From: Thamnidium elegans
Taxonomy: Eukaryota; Mucoromycota; Mucoromycetes; Mucorales; Mucoraceae
Direction: 5' to 3'
Assembly: GCA_025201345.1 (NCBI GenBank)
Contig: JAIXMG010000039.1
Span: forward strand, 1 to 64,000
Length of the DNA: 64,000 nt
A program made the translations under genes and the position numbers. The notes beneath the pieces were generated by a model. The model searched no databases and was not told the origin of the DNA. It saw nothing but the letters and a program-made list of their open reading frames with translations. Below are positions 9,892-21,035 of the stretch, piece by piece; the stretch's first letter is position 1, and the number at the start of each line of letters is the position of its first letter.

Positions 9892-10678
9892 ATGACGATA
9901 ACTATATACAAGTTTGCCGCGTGTGAAACACTCATGTTACAAATGTTTTTTTGATTTCAATGTATATTAAAATAACTATAAAAACAAGCTTCGCTATTTT
10001 TATTTATTTTAATTACATATCATCAAAAACCATAAATACACAAATAAAAAATAAAATAAAAATTACATTTTATTTTCAATTTTATTTATATATTTATTAA
10101 CATAAACGTTTCTCTTTGGTTGGAAGAGACTATTGTCCAATATCGCATGTCGACGGTAGACGAAGAAACGGCTGCAAGGGAACAAGATGCAAATGATAGG
10201 TACAATAACACCAATGCCTTGACAATCTTGTTCTGTCGTACCAAGTATGCGGATAAGGGTCTTGACTTTCTCTGGAGTGGATTAAGCGCGGATGAGCAGG
10301 TCACTATAAGCTTTGTAGTCGAACACATTATCTTGGAGACATTGACAATTGAAGCTTGTTTGCCCTTGAGTCTTGTTCTTGACTCTTGGGTAACGTTTCA
10401 TTTGCTGTCCGTTACTATCCTGTAATGATGGAAAAAGAAAGAAGAACAAGAGACCAGTCGTAAGTTATTTGTTAATTGTTTATTTTATAAATATCAATAT
10501 TATTCACCTTTTTTTTAATTGTATTATTAGACTGACGTTGGGAGGAAAGTTTTGAGGAGTCTTTTTCAATTTCAAACTTACAAGAAGAAATTGATTCCCA
10601 ACAGGTAAGTATTGCTGAAAAAAGAAGACTTGCTAAGGACAGAGATGATGGCAGTTCCACCCAGCGAAGACGTTATTG
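9892..10678 (+). pseudogene. Coding remnant carried by the CACTA-like element (unrecognised)
   Basis: An ATG at 9,892 opens MTITIYKFAACE, then the MITE interrupts. After it, 10,117-10,425 reads WLEETIVQYRMSTVDEETA and continues for about 100 residues to a stop at 10,425. A later piece reads WEESFEESFSISNLQEEID and finishes DGSSTQRRRY-stop at about 10,678, possibly beyond an intron starting GTAAGT near 10,459. I do not recognise the family. It could be part of the element's own protein or captured host sequence. The short copy at 55,199 lacks this part entirely. Confidence 0.4.
9925..10114. mobile_element. Diverged second copy of the 202-bp MITE
   Basis: It shares the interior of 8,871-9,072, including CATGTTACAAATGTTTTTTT, TTTCAATGTATAT and CATCAAAAACCATAAATACA. 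It ends AACATAAACGTTTCTC. The right inverted repeat is shorter and the terminal repeats no longer pair well, and no clean target duplication is visible. It lies inside the coding remnant of the CACTA-like element. Confidence 0.7.
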
Positions 10679-11506
10679 ATTGGTTTTTTTTCGGTTTTTT
10701 TTAAAAAAACTATAAATACTTCTATTTTCTTTCCTTTTCCTTTTCCTTTTTTTTTTTTTTTTTTTTTTTTTTTTCGTCACTTCCTTTTTCTTTTTTCTTC
10801 TTTTCGATAAAATAAAATAAAAGTTCTTTTGTTCTTGGACTTTGTACATCTTGTGTCATGTCAGTCATGTCATAATTTTTTGAAATGAGGTAAGATTAAT
10901 AGTCATTTACTATAATTAAATAGCTATAACACTAAATTATTCTTACTTTATCTATCTAGTATTTTTGTTACTACTTATAATATATAGGGCTTTACTGTAA
11001 GTCCTTTTGCTATCGGCCAGACTAATTTGGTTCTAATAATGTAACTATATGCTTAAATTTAAACTTATATTGTATTCTGACGCTTTTTTTTTTTTTTTTA
11101 CTCAATACATTGATAGCTTATTTCTCAAGAGTATTGCTTTTATCTTCCACGTTGTTGGCCGTGCTCTATTTACTTTTTGCTTATATAAAAAATAAGGCCG
11201 AACTATAAAATACATATACCTTCCTCTTCTGTATACAATGTAGAATAACAACAAAATCCACATATAAATAATAGATTGCACTTTTTTTTTCATATAATTT
11301 TTTTTTTTATTTAATAAATCTATATTACAAAATGTACTATAATATTGCCGTTTTATTAAATAACTATTTTATTCCATAACCTTTTACTGGATCCGATATA
11401 TACTGCAATGCTTTTTTTTTTTATTAATGGACAAAAATTATTGGGATTTAAATAAACTCAAACGATAAAGCTGTGTTTTAACGCCATCGATAATTGTAGG
11501 GTTATC

Positions 11507-12053
11507 TGTTGTATCTACGTAATATATGTAACAATATCGAATTAGACATAGATTATACAAGTACTCATATTCTCATATAGTCACTTACATAATCTATATA
11601 CAATTAGACTATTTCTACTTATATGACTCAGATACCTCTTAGCGTTCTATCAATTGAATATAAATTTATTAAAGACTGTTAATACTAATTGAATAACTAA
11701 GATAACTGGTTTACATAAATAATTGTCACATCATTTATAACCCACAAGCCTCTATCTGTTATTATTTAGCCGTGAAACCAATTAGAAAGATAATAGGCAT
11801 CGCTGCTATTATAATTAACCTTCTGAAGAAACTATTTCTATATTCAAATTGCTCATATTTGAATGGCTTGCTAATACTGTCTAAGTTTCACATCTTATGA
11901 TAAGCGTCCATTTAAATCCAATATGTATATAAGGCACACACATTTTCTTATAATAAAAACCATTACCTTTTTAAAGTCTAATAATTTTCTGTTATTATAT
12001 TTTATTTTTTGTATTTTGATATTTACTTTTATTTTATAACCGTCAATATCACA
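11507..12053 (+). repeat. Solo LTR of the chromovirus family
   Basis: This 547-bp copy begins TGTTGTATCT and ends ATATCACA, with only a few substitutions against the two LTRs at 858 and 6,867. It is flanked by TTATC on both sides (11,502-11,506 and 12,054-12,058), a perfect 5-bp target duplication. No internal region is present. The usual explanation is recombination between the two LTRs of a former full element. It lies inside the subterminal region of the CACTA-like element. Confidence 0.95.
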
Positions 12054-12130
12054 TTATCGCTGTTTTTTAGCGATGCCGATTAGCGGTAGCGATAAACGAA
12101 GCGATGTGATCGCTGGGGCTCGCCTTAGTG

Positions 12131-13207
12131 ATAAACAGACACCTTTTTTATTTAATAAAACGATAATTCCTATTTTGCGACTGATTACTTTTTAGTATCT
12201 TTTTGTTTTTATTTTTATTTTTGAATCTTCACTATTTCATAGCTCGGATTCCACATTTACACTACTATTACAAGTCGTTTATCTTGCCGGCATTTTTGAA
12301 CATGTCTTGATCGAAAGCTGTCGAGGACAAAATGACATAGTACCAATTGGACGACCGAACTTGTTTATTTATCAAGTCAGCCTTTTGAATTAAACCAACA
12401 GTTGAAATAATGTCGACGAATCCCAGAGATAATTAACACTGGGGATTCTTTCGTTTTTTTTTGGTATAAATATTTCGATTTTTTTTAATTGCTTTTTTAT
12501 TTTTTTATTTTATCGCTTTTTCTTAATAAAATAAAATAAAAGTTCTCTTGAACTTTACTTATATAGGTTTTCGCCATGTTGTAACTCATCTCATTCTTTG
12601 AAATCAGGCAATGCTATTAAGTATAAACTATGAAGACAACTTCATATATCTAATATTCTATTATTTTTATTACTGCTTGCTTAAAGGGTGTTTACTTTAA
12701 TAAATTTTGCTAAAAGGTAATTATTTCATTTGATTCAAACTTAATAATAGCTTATTCTGACTCTTTTTTTTATATATATAGGTATTGTCTTATTCCACAA
12801 GTGTCCATTCCCTTTTTTTTTCTTTTTTTTTATTATTGTCCGTATCAAAATATAATAACAAACTATAATATACACATATACCCTTCCATTTCTTAATATA
12901 TACATTCACGTATAAATAAATAATAAAAATACTCGCTTTTTTTTTCATAATCTCTTTATTTTTTTTTATACATGAATATATAAATATCTATTACAAAATG
13001 TGCTATAATTATTATATTATTGAATAAATATTTTATACCATGACCTAATTAATTCTATACCGTCGTAATGCTGTTTTTTTAAAATGTGCGGCAACGCTTA
13101 ATCTAGCGATAGTGATCAGCCAAGCGTTAGTCGTAACTGAAGCGCTAGCGCTAGACCAAGCAACAGCACTAAATTTAGCGTTCTAAGCGCTAAAACCCGC
13201 CTTGGTG
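12131..13207 (+). mobile_element. CACTA-like DNA element, subfamily B, second copy
   Basis: From 12,699 to 13,207 it is a direct repeat of 1-500, ending CGCCTTGGTG. The part before that resembles subfamily A in order and wording: AATAAAATAAAATAAAAGTTCT, TTTGAAATCAGG, ATTACAAAATGTGCTATAAT and CGTAATGCTG all have counterparts at 10,810-11,420. A short coding-like stretch near 12,225-12,393 reads LLLQVVYLAGIFEHVLIESC and ends in a stop; its family is unknown. The left terminus is not visible. Confidence 0.55.
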
Positions 13208-14246
13208 CAGTCCCTTTATTCTTTTCTGTAATTTTTATTGTATCCTTAACATGTAGTTTTAGTCTTAAGTTACCGTAGTATATTGAATCAATAGTGCCAC
13301 TGAGAATAATACACAACTCTTCCATACAACTGAATTTCTAGTAACATATAGTTTATAATCAAATTTTTGTTAGATCGCCAACCACAACACTATCTTAACA
13401 ACTAATTTTTTAATTTTTTTAAATAAAAAAAGGGTGCGCAAAGGTCCCGGTTTATTATTTACCCGAACCAACTAAAAAAACGGTGCGCGTATAATTGCCC
13501 AAAAGAAAACATAAGAATAAGAAAACAACTACGGCATATATTCGTGAGGTCTACGAGATTTAGTAGTTTAGTTTCTTCTGGTTATTTATTTACTTTTATT
13601 ATTATTATTTTATTACAAGGCCCTTATGGGGAGGGCAGTGTGAGAGTTGAAGAACTCTACATTTCTCTTTCGGCTCTTACATATCGAATATTATAAGTTA
13701 TTACAAGTTTCGAAGTTAATAAAAATAAGTCCTTTCCCTTCTTAAGTTTTATTTTACGAAAAGCTATTTTGGTAAGCCAGGAGAGTTCATTATAGTTTAG
13801 AAGAAGTTATAGCATAAGTTTTTATGAAATCAAAAAGTAATATAGACCCCGACACAACACTGTTATGTACTCGGAATGGGTTATTTCTCGTATGTTTATA
13901 CAAAGTATAAAAAAAAAGTGTACTACGAGTTGAGTATAAATGAGACTATGTTTTTGGCCCAAAACACTTTTTATTCTCTCGGGTTTTATCAAGGCAAATA
14001 GGATACCTTTTTTTTTTGCTTATCAAGTGATAAAAGTAAAGAATAAAAACAAGCCAAACGCCAAGCGGTAAAATTAAAAAAAAATGGTAGGTTGATATAT
14101 TACATAAACACGAGTGCAGAATGAAAAAAAGGTGAAATGGTAGTCACTTTGGAGAAACAATATCATATTTTGTACACCCAAGCTTTTTTTTTGTTCTCTT
14201 TTTCTTTCTTAACTTCTTTTTTTTTTCGAGTTAAAAAAAAACCAAC
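13208..14246. other. Intergenic region upstream of the C2-domain gene
   Basis: No coding region or repeat of the families seen elsewhere is evident. The last 60 bp before the ATG are T-rich. A pair of GTGCGC segments near 13,434 and 13,484 brackets a small region of unknown meaning. Confidence 0.4.
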
Positions 14247-15540
14247 ATGGCTCATCCTCCACCTATTGCAGGTGAACTTGTAGTTGTTGCTTTAAAAGCA
14301 GTAAGTTTAAAAACAAAAAATATACACATTTCTAAAAAAAGAAAAACTTCAATTGATATAGGAACAACTACAGCACCAGGTAAATACTAATAAAGTATAA
14401 TAGAAGCAATTTTTTAAATAAGCTAATGTCAAATGTAAAGGCACCAGCAAAACAAGATCCATTTTGTTTATTTCGGGTTGGCAATGTAGTAAAGAGAACC
14501 AAAGTTGACCACGGAGGTGGTCTTTACCCTATTTGGGATGATCAGGTAACACTTTTTTTTTACGTCTTTTTTTAAATGGCGATTTTTATAAAAACAAACT
14601 CTAAATAGGTAAATATTCCTGTCGCAGCCGGAATTCATCAGATGCATGTTCAAATTTTTGACAAGGATACGAAACCTAATAACTTAATGGGCGAGGGAGT
14701 TATTGATTTAACCAGAGTATTACGAGAAAAGGAACATGATGGATATTTCCCTTTACAGTATAAAGGAAGACCAAATTGTGGCGATATTTATTTAGAATTG
14801 ACTTTTTATCTTGCTGTAAGTTTCATTCATTGTATTATTATGGTGTATTTAATACCTTTTTTTTTAGCAGCATACAGCAGCTAGACCGCAACAACAAGTG
14901 AGATACCAGTATCCTGCTGGACATGTACCTGGAGGCACTTATCAACAACGTACGCAGCATTCGCCGTACCCATCGCAACCACCGCAACCACAACAATCAC
15001 ATTATTCACCACAACCACAACAACCACAGTATACACAACAGTATACTCCACAACATAGACCTGTTCCACAGCAACATAGACCCCTCCCTTCTCCTATGCA
15101 GCAAAGACCTCCTCCTATTCAAATACAACAACATAGGCCACATCCTCCACAGCAGCATAGGCCAATGGGTCAACAAAGACCAATGCATCCATTACCTGTT
15201 GCTCCACAACAACACTCACCTTACCCTCAACCAAGACCTTCTTCATCTATGGGAACTCAACAATTCTCTCCTGCCATGCCTTCGCCTCAACCTTTACTAT
15301 CTGCAGCGTATAATCCTGGCCTTTCACCGGGAATGAGACCAACAAATGGTAAAAACAAGTTTAATTATATTTTTTTTCATACTTAAAATTTTTATTTTTA
15401 TTTTAGTACCTTATCCAAACTACCAATCTGGACCACCTCCAGCAGGATTTCATGAAAATCAACGTCCACCAATGAACTACCCTATGCGCCCTCCACCACC
15501 TTCTAACGGATATAATCAAAGACCTTATCCACCTTATTAA
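14247..15540 (+). CDS. C2-domain protein with P/Q-rich tail (Inn1/Fic1-like)
   Basis: Six exons (14,247-14,300; 14,362-14,379; 14,423-14,545; 14,609-14,815; 14,868-15,348; 15,407-15,540) give 338 residues. The N-terminal 130 residues form a C2 domain: GELVVVALKA, then QDPFCLFRVG, then IWDDQVNIPV, then MHVQIFDKD. The remainder is rich in Pro and Gln with PPP and QQHRP repeats, which could bind SH3 domains. A single C2 domain followed by a proline-rich tail is the layout of fungal ingression proteins that act at the division septum. That role is inferred from layout only; another small C2 protein is possible. Exon 2 is only 18 nt. Confidence 0.75.
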
Positions 15541-15698
15541 TAATAAACCATTTTTTACAAAATTTTGTTTTGCATTGGGTGTAACAAGTGACTGTGGTTT
15601 AGTCTTAGAATAATCACATGAAAGTTCTCGAGAGATTGATAATACACTTTCTCACCCCCTTCTTTTTCTTTCTTTCTGAAAAAAAAACAAGTAGAGAT

Positions 15699-17975
15699 AT
15701 GTTAGCTTATCAACACGCTTTACACCGTGCCGGGTAATATAGAAATATACGTAACATGGGCTTTGTTTTGTTTACTTATTTTCTTATATAAAAAAGATCT
15801 TCTGTAAGAACTTATACCACAGGAAGTTCTGCAAAGACCTTTTCTAACCAAGCTGTCTTACCTCGTTTACCTATTCCAAACCTCAACTTAACATCAGCAC
15901 GTTACAAGCGTAGTTTATTACCTTTACTCTCTGCATCAGAACATGCAAGCGTCAGTAAGAAAATTGACAATTTCTTCGGTCCCAACGGATTAGCCGAGAC
16001 GTTACAACAGCGGTTACGTGATTTGGATGATCAAGAGACGGCTCTTGGATTAAACTGGATTGACAGACTTTGGTTGAAAAAGGGATATTTGGAATATCGT
16101 ATTCCTACTTTAATCAATGTCAATTGGTGGAACCAGTTTCGAGATCCAGTTACCGGTCTTGGAAAGGGAGCCGAGCAAGGTAAAGTAACTGATTTTCAGT
16201 TACGTAGGTCAGCTGGTATGATTGCAGGTTTAATTGACTATTCTAACCGTGTGAACAAGTAAGTATTTTAAGATATAATAATATCAGTAGTACATTAAAC
16301 TCTTAAAAAAAAGCGAGGAGATTCCTCCAGATGTATCTCGTTCAGGACCATTTTGTATGCATCAGTTAAAGAGCATGTTTGGTACATCACGTGTTGCAGC
16401 ACCTGATTGTGACAAAGTAGTAACACAGTGGCCTTGTTTGGTTAAACATATCAATGTTATTTATAAGGACCAAATTTTTGATGTTCAAGTGATTGGACCT
16501 AATGGGGAAACTGTACCTACAAAGACATTAGAAAGGTAAAAAAAAAGAAAACAGAAAAAAAAATATAGCCTAAAATAAAATGACTAATATAAGGTTTAAG
16601 CCAATTACGTCAAGTGGTTGATCAAGTTGATCAAACACCTATTGAACAACGTCAACTAGCTGTTGGTGTATTAACTACAGAACACAGAGATACTTGGGGA
16701 CCTGTAAGTTATATATATATATGCGTGTGTGTATGTACTAAAACAAAAAGAAAATAGATTCGTCAACAAATGGAGACTGAAGCAACAAATGCTAAATCTC
16801 TTAAAAACATTGATGATTCTCTTTTTGTGTTTTGTTTAGATGATTATAGTTCTCCTCTTGACTTGGACTCAAGTCATAGAAATATCTTCCATGCCAAGAA
16901 CGGTAGAAATAGATGGTTTGATAAAGCCTTACAATTTATTGTCGAGAATAATGGCCGTGCTGGTATTAACGGTGAAGTAAGTATCCTCTCCTACTTTTGT
17001 ACTTGTATATTCTAACTTTTTTTTTATATATTTAATAGCATTCTCCCGCTGATGCTGTAATTCCTGCTCGTATTGTTGATGATATTTTAGCAAGGTAAGT
17101 TTTTACTCAATACTTTTTTTTTTTTTTTTTTTTACAATTATTCTAATATTTTTTTTTTAAAAAAAAAAAGGGAATTTATTGAAGACACAATGTCTGCTGG
17201 TGCCTTCTCCAACTTACAAAAGCCCAAATTATTAAACTGGCAAGTCTCCAGTTCTTTAGGTCAAGCGATCCAAACCGCCGAAAAGAACGCAGCTGCCTTA
17301 ATTTCTGATTTAGACAGTGTTTTACTTCATTACGAAGGTTACGGATCCAACAAGATGAAGCAAGCTAAGGTCAGTCCTGACGGTTGGTTGCAAATGGTAT
17401 ACCAACTTGCCTACTATCGACAATACGGTAAATCATGTCCTACTTATGAATCTGCTTCTACTCGTAAGTTTCGTGCTGGACGTACTGAGACCGTGCGATC
17501 TTGTTCTGTTGAAACTGTAGAGTTTACTAAAGCATGGGATGATAAAGATATCAATATGCCTAAAAAATTAGAATTGTTTTCCGATGCCATTGAAACGCAT
17601 ATGGAGTATATGAAGGCAGCTAGTAACGGACACGGTGTTGATCGTCACTTGTTAGGTTTAAGAAATCAAATGACACCTGAAGAAGCAGAATCTGAAGGCG
17701 CTGCTATCTTCCAAGACCCCTCTTATTGGGGATCTCAGTACTGGCTTTTATCTACCTCCAATACCTCACCTGGTGACTTAGCTTGGGGTGGGTTCGGTGC
17801 AGTTGTACCTGAAGGGTATGGGTCTAATTATGCTATTGGTAAAGATCGTGTCAGATTAAGTATTACCTCTTGGAACTCGTATGCTGGTACAGATTCATCT
17901 GCATTTAGAAAGACTGTACAAGGTGTTCTTGATGATTTTGGAGATATTGCTGAAAGATATTTAATCAAGAAATAA
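15699..17975 (+). CDS. Carnitine O-acetyltransferase
   Basis: Seven exons (15,699-15,733; 15,797-16,258; 16,314-16,535; 16,601-16,703; 16,758-16,976; 17,039-17,094; 17,171-17,975) encode 633 residues, normal for the family. It moves acetyl groups between CoA and carnitine for transfer across organelle membranes. Family signatures include WLKKGYLEYR and NVNWWNQF near the N-terminus, and NGEHSPADA with the catalytic His at residue 348. Exon 6 starts exactly with this His codon. STSNTSPGD and GGFGAVVPEGYG near the C-terminus belong to the carnitine/CoA site. The N-terminus is basic and hydroxylated, like a mitochondrial presequence, and the C-terminus IKK lacks a peroxisomal SKL-type signal. I infer a mitochondrial form. 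Confidence 0.95.
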
Positions 17976-18024
17976 CAATAAAAAACTTTTTTTTCTCGTA
18001 TGCATTTTTTATTATATTTTATAT

Positions 18025-19078
18025 TTATGCAATAAAAGGGATCATAGAAGTTCTGTTACGAGGATAATCCTTGAATTCCTTCTTATAGTTCTTGTGCTTC
18101 TTAACGGCCCAAACATACATTTGACCAGTAGCGACAATATTGAAAAGGAAGGCTACATGTAAAAAAATTAGAAAAAATTAGAAAAAAGAAAGAAAAAAGA
18201 AAAAAAAAAAAAGAAAAAGAAAAAAAGAAAAAAAGTACTTACCACTCCAACTTGTAGTAAGGAAACAGACAGCGGTCCAAGCAACAAATTCGAAAAAGTA
18301 ATTAGGACAAGAAACAAGGTCAAAACCATAACCGTAAGGAATAGCACGAACACGAGTTCCGGGAGGACGCAAGTTACGAAGAGTAATATGTGTCATCAAA
18401 TTGGAAAGCTCAGCCCACTACAATATAAATGTTTTTAAATCCCACTTCTCTCTCTTGATTATTTTATATACTTACAGCCCAAACAGCAACAGAACCATAA
18501 ACCCAAACATCATTACGAGCACCAGCAACAGTACCTTGAGCAAACCAAGGTCCATAAACCCAATAAGCCAAGTTAAACCCGGACAAGAACCAGTAATGAG
18601 CAGAGTTCTTAAAGACGTTAGTGAAAGGCATAGTACCGTGTGAGAATCTATGAACGAACAAAGTTTCTAATTCACGTTTTAAGAAGTGAAGCATGACCAT
18701 ATAATAAGTAGCTACTTGCATGGGTGAATGCTCAATCGAACTTCCATAAATTAATTTAGTAGCATAATAAAACAAGGGATGAATCAAGAGAGGTCCGCCG
18801 TATTCAATTAAAAATACTGTACGCCAACCAATTTGTGGTCCCAAGTCTTTAAAGTAAATGGGTGTTGATTCATCAATACCTTGTTCACTTAAACTTTGTT
18901 CAGTTAATACTTTCTTGTCTTCGGTTGTTAAACGTTGACGGTCTGGGTAGTATTTAGGGTATTTTTTGGCGAGCGCAGTTGCGATATCGGCAACTTTGAT
19001 GGTAGAAGCTGTACCGGGTACTTCCAAAGTAACTGGAAATTTGGAAGATTTTTGACGCGAGGCAATAGTTACCTTCAT
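18025..19078 (-). CDS. TSC13: Very-long-chain enoyl-CoA reductase, TSC13 type
   Basis: Three exons (19,078-18,476; 18,417-18,243; 18,152-18,025) give 301 residues, close to yeast Tsc13. The N-terminal 85 residues form the ubiquitin-like part of the family, ending YFKDLGPQIGWRTVF. The membrane steroid-reductase-like domain follows with LIHPLFYY, then FLKRELETLFVHRFSHGTMP, NLRPPGTR and YGFDLVSCPNYFFE. The enzyme does the last reduction in fatty-acid elongation in the ER membrane. The end KKEFKDYPRNRTSMIPFIA fits the family C-terminus. Its promoter shares the 524-bp gap with the divergent DUF1206 gene. Confidence 0.95.
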
Positions 19079-19602
19079 TTTTTGTTTTTTTCGATAAAAG
19101 AAAAAAGAAAAAATTTGTTGAGAGATTTGGGGGAGCTTACTTTTTTTTAAAAAATATATGAGCCAATCAGTGTACAAAGCATACTCAAAAACCCATTTGA
19201 AGACACGCTCCTATTTGTAACTGTAATATATGTTGAGTGTTAAAAAATAATAACCAATGATGACATGTACTTTAGTGACGATATGGTATAGTAGATGATA
19301 GCATATAAAAATGATGTCGTTTGAGGTTACACCCGTTACAATATCTTAAATTTGGATCCACCAATCTCCTTGCGAAAATTGAATTATTTTCTAAATGCTA
19401 CAAAAGAAAACAAGTGAAAGACTCAGGGGAAATTAAAATTCTGATTTTAGAAATACTTTCTCCTTTACGTCATAATGACGAACCTTTCATTAACAGAAAA
19501 AAAAAGAGATTCTTAAATTGAATCAGATTTATATTTTTCTCTTTTTCTCGCTTTCTTTTTTTAGTTATAAAATATATCCTCTTCCTCCCTCTTTTTCATA
19601 GA
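19079..19602. other. Divergent promoter region between TSC13 and the DUF1206 gene
   Basis: This is a 524-bp head-to-head intergenic gap. A T/C-rich stretch lies just before the plus-strand ATG at 19,603. I see no repeat or RNA gene. Confidence 0.5.
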
Positions 19603-19996
19603 ATGTTTACCAGTATAAAAAATAAATTAAAGAAAAAACCAGACGATGAAGAGAATGTATTGAGTAGTACACATACAAAAGAATCCGATTCACCGACATC
19701 TTCTATACAATACCCAACCAATAAAAAACCATTAAAATTCTATCAAGGAGGTGTACGAGAGAAATATAGACCAGTAGTAAAATGGATAGGACGACTCGGA
19801 TTTACGGCAAAAGCAGTTGTATATGGTTGCATCGGTGTCTTGACATTAACCAATTTATCAGGTGCATATACACCTAATGGTAGTGAAGGCAACGAATCGC
19901 CTCAAGGTGCATTTTTGTTGCTAGGCGGTATTCCAGAAGTAGGAAGATCTATTCTTATCGTAATGGCAGTTGGATTATGCATGTATATTCTTTGGA

Positions 19997-20038
<42 letters not shown>

Positions 20039-20756
20039 GATATAATGATATCATTTAATTATATTAAATACTAACGCCTTTTTCTTGTAATTCAGAATGT
20101 GGGAAGCCATTACAGGTCAAGGTAGCGACGCGTCATTCAGTAAAAAAAAGAATTTTTTTCGATACCGACTATCACCATTTGTAAGTGGAGTAGTTTACAC
20201 AGCCTATGCATATTATATTATTCAAATGCTATTTCAAACTGAAGAAGAACAACAATTTGCAGCCTCCAGTCAAGAATTCCCTGCCTCTTGGACCAAGACC
20301 AAATTAGGTTCAGCAGGTGTTGGCATTATGGGAATCGCATTTTTAATTGCCTTCTTTACACAAATTATTAATGCAATTAGTGGTAACTTTATAAGAGACT
20401 TAAAAACGAGTGAACCAGACGCGCGTAAATGGGAAGCATTTATTGTACATACATTGGGTAGAATTGGATTTGGTGGTAGAGCCGCTTTGTTTGGTACCAT
20501 GTCTGGTTTCTTTTGGGATTCTTTAGCAAGTAGAAATGAATCAGGGGATAAGAATATGGTGGCAGCTGCTGTAGCTAAATTATCTACTTCCGGTGGTGGT
20601 AGGTTCTTTATGGGGTTACTAGGCGTAACGTTAGTGATTTATGCGGTGTTTGCTTTATTGAATGTTTATTACAAGTATTTTCCTACTCCTCCTCCTAGTC
20701 GTGTTTCGGCTTTTAATGGTGAAAAGGTTAAACCAGATGGTACTGAGATAGTCTAA
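19603..20756 (+). CDS. DUF1206-type multi-pass membrane protein
   Basis: Two exons (19,603-19,997 and 20,096-20,756) give 351 residues. After a charged 60-residue N-terminus there are about six hydrophobic segments. They are arranged as repeats that each open with an RxGFxAKAxxYGxxG-like phrase: WIGRLGFTAKAVVYGCIGVL, then YRLSPFVSGVVYTAYAYY, then TLGRIGFGGRAALFGTMSG. This pattern is that of the DUF1206 family, whose function is unknown. The protein carries no catalytic motif I can name. The intron begins GTAAAA and contains a run of 38 A. Confidence 0.7.
20000..20037 (+). repeat. 38-base poly(A) run inside an intron
   Basis: An uninterrupted run of A starts two bases after the GT donor of the DUF1206 gene intron. 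It is the longest homopolymer I saw in the window. Confidence 0.9.
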
Positions 20757-21035
20757 GTAGAACATTTGTATTTATTTATTTTATTTTTTGAAGAAAAAAA
20801 ATCATTGTATACCATTATTCCCCTCCTCTTTCCTTTTATTTATAATAAAATATAATTTTAATTATTAGAATGATAAATACAGCAGATATTAAACAAAAAC
20901 ATATACTATTTCCCTTATTATAAGTATGCTATTTCTATTTTATTAATGCCGGACTGTTAAACTCTCACATCTGTAATTATTATAAAAAAAAGTATTTTTT
21001 GTTTAGTCTTTTTTACCTTCTTCAAATAGCAAAAA

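Larger units (their letters stand above)
9485..12130 (-). mobile_element. CACTA-like DNA element, subfamily A, long copy with nested insertions
   Basis: In reverse complement this region matches 55,199-56,338 over its two flanking parts: about 9,485-9,705, and about 10,776-12,130 minus the solo LTR. Its right end GGCTCGCCTTAGTG at 12,117-12,130 equals the terminus of the other copy. AGCGAT/ATCGCT motifs cluster near the end, as in CACTA subterminal regions. The left terminus is missing; homology fades near 9,485. About 1.07 kb present here (9,706-10,775) is absent from the short copy. That part holds a promoter-like AT region, a coding remnant (9,892-10,678) and a MITE. A solo LTR at 11,507-12,053 is nested inside. 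Confidence 0.7.

Noticed and set aside
13639..13860. A possible solo LTR starting TGTGAGAGTTGAAG and ending ACACAACA
   Set aside because: No matching 5-bp flanks and no second copy in the window.
14881..15386. Several overlapping frames across the P/Q-rich part of the C2 gene
   Set aside because: Only one frame splices to the C2 domain. The others are repeats of CAA/CCA codons read out of phase.
18168..18399. Phe-rich minus-strand frames across the TSC13 intron
   Set aside because: They are read-through of a T-rich intron. Splicing at 18,243 and 18,152 gives the conserved protein.
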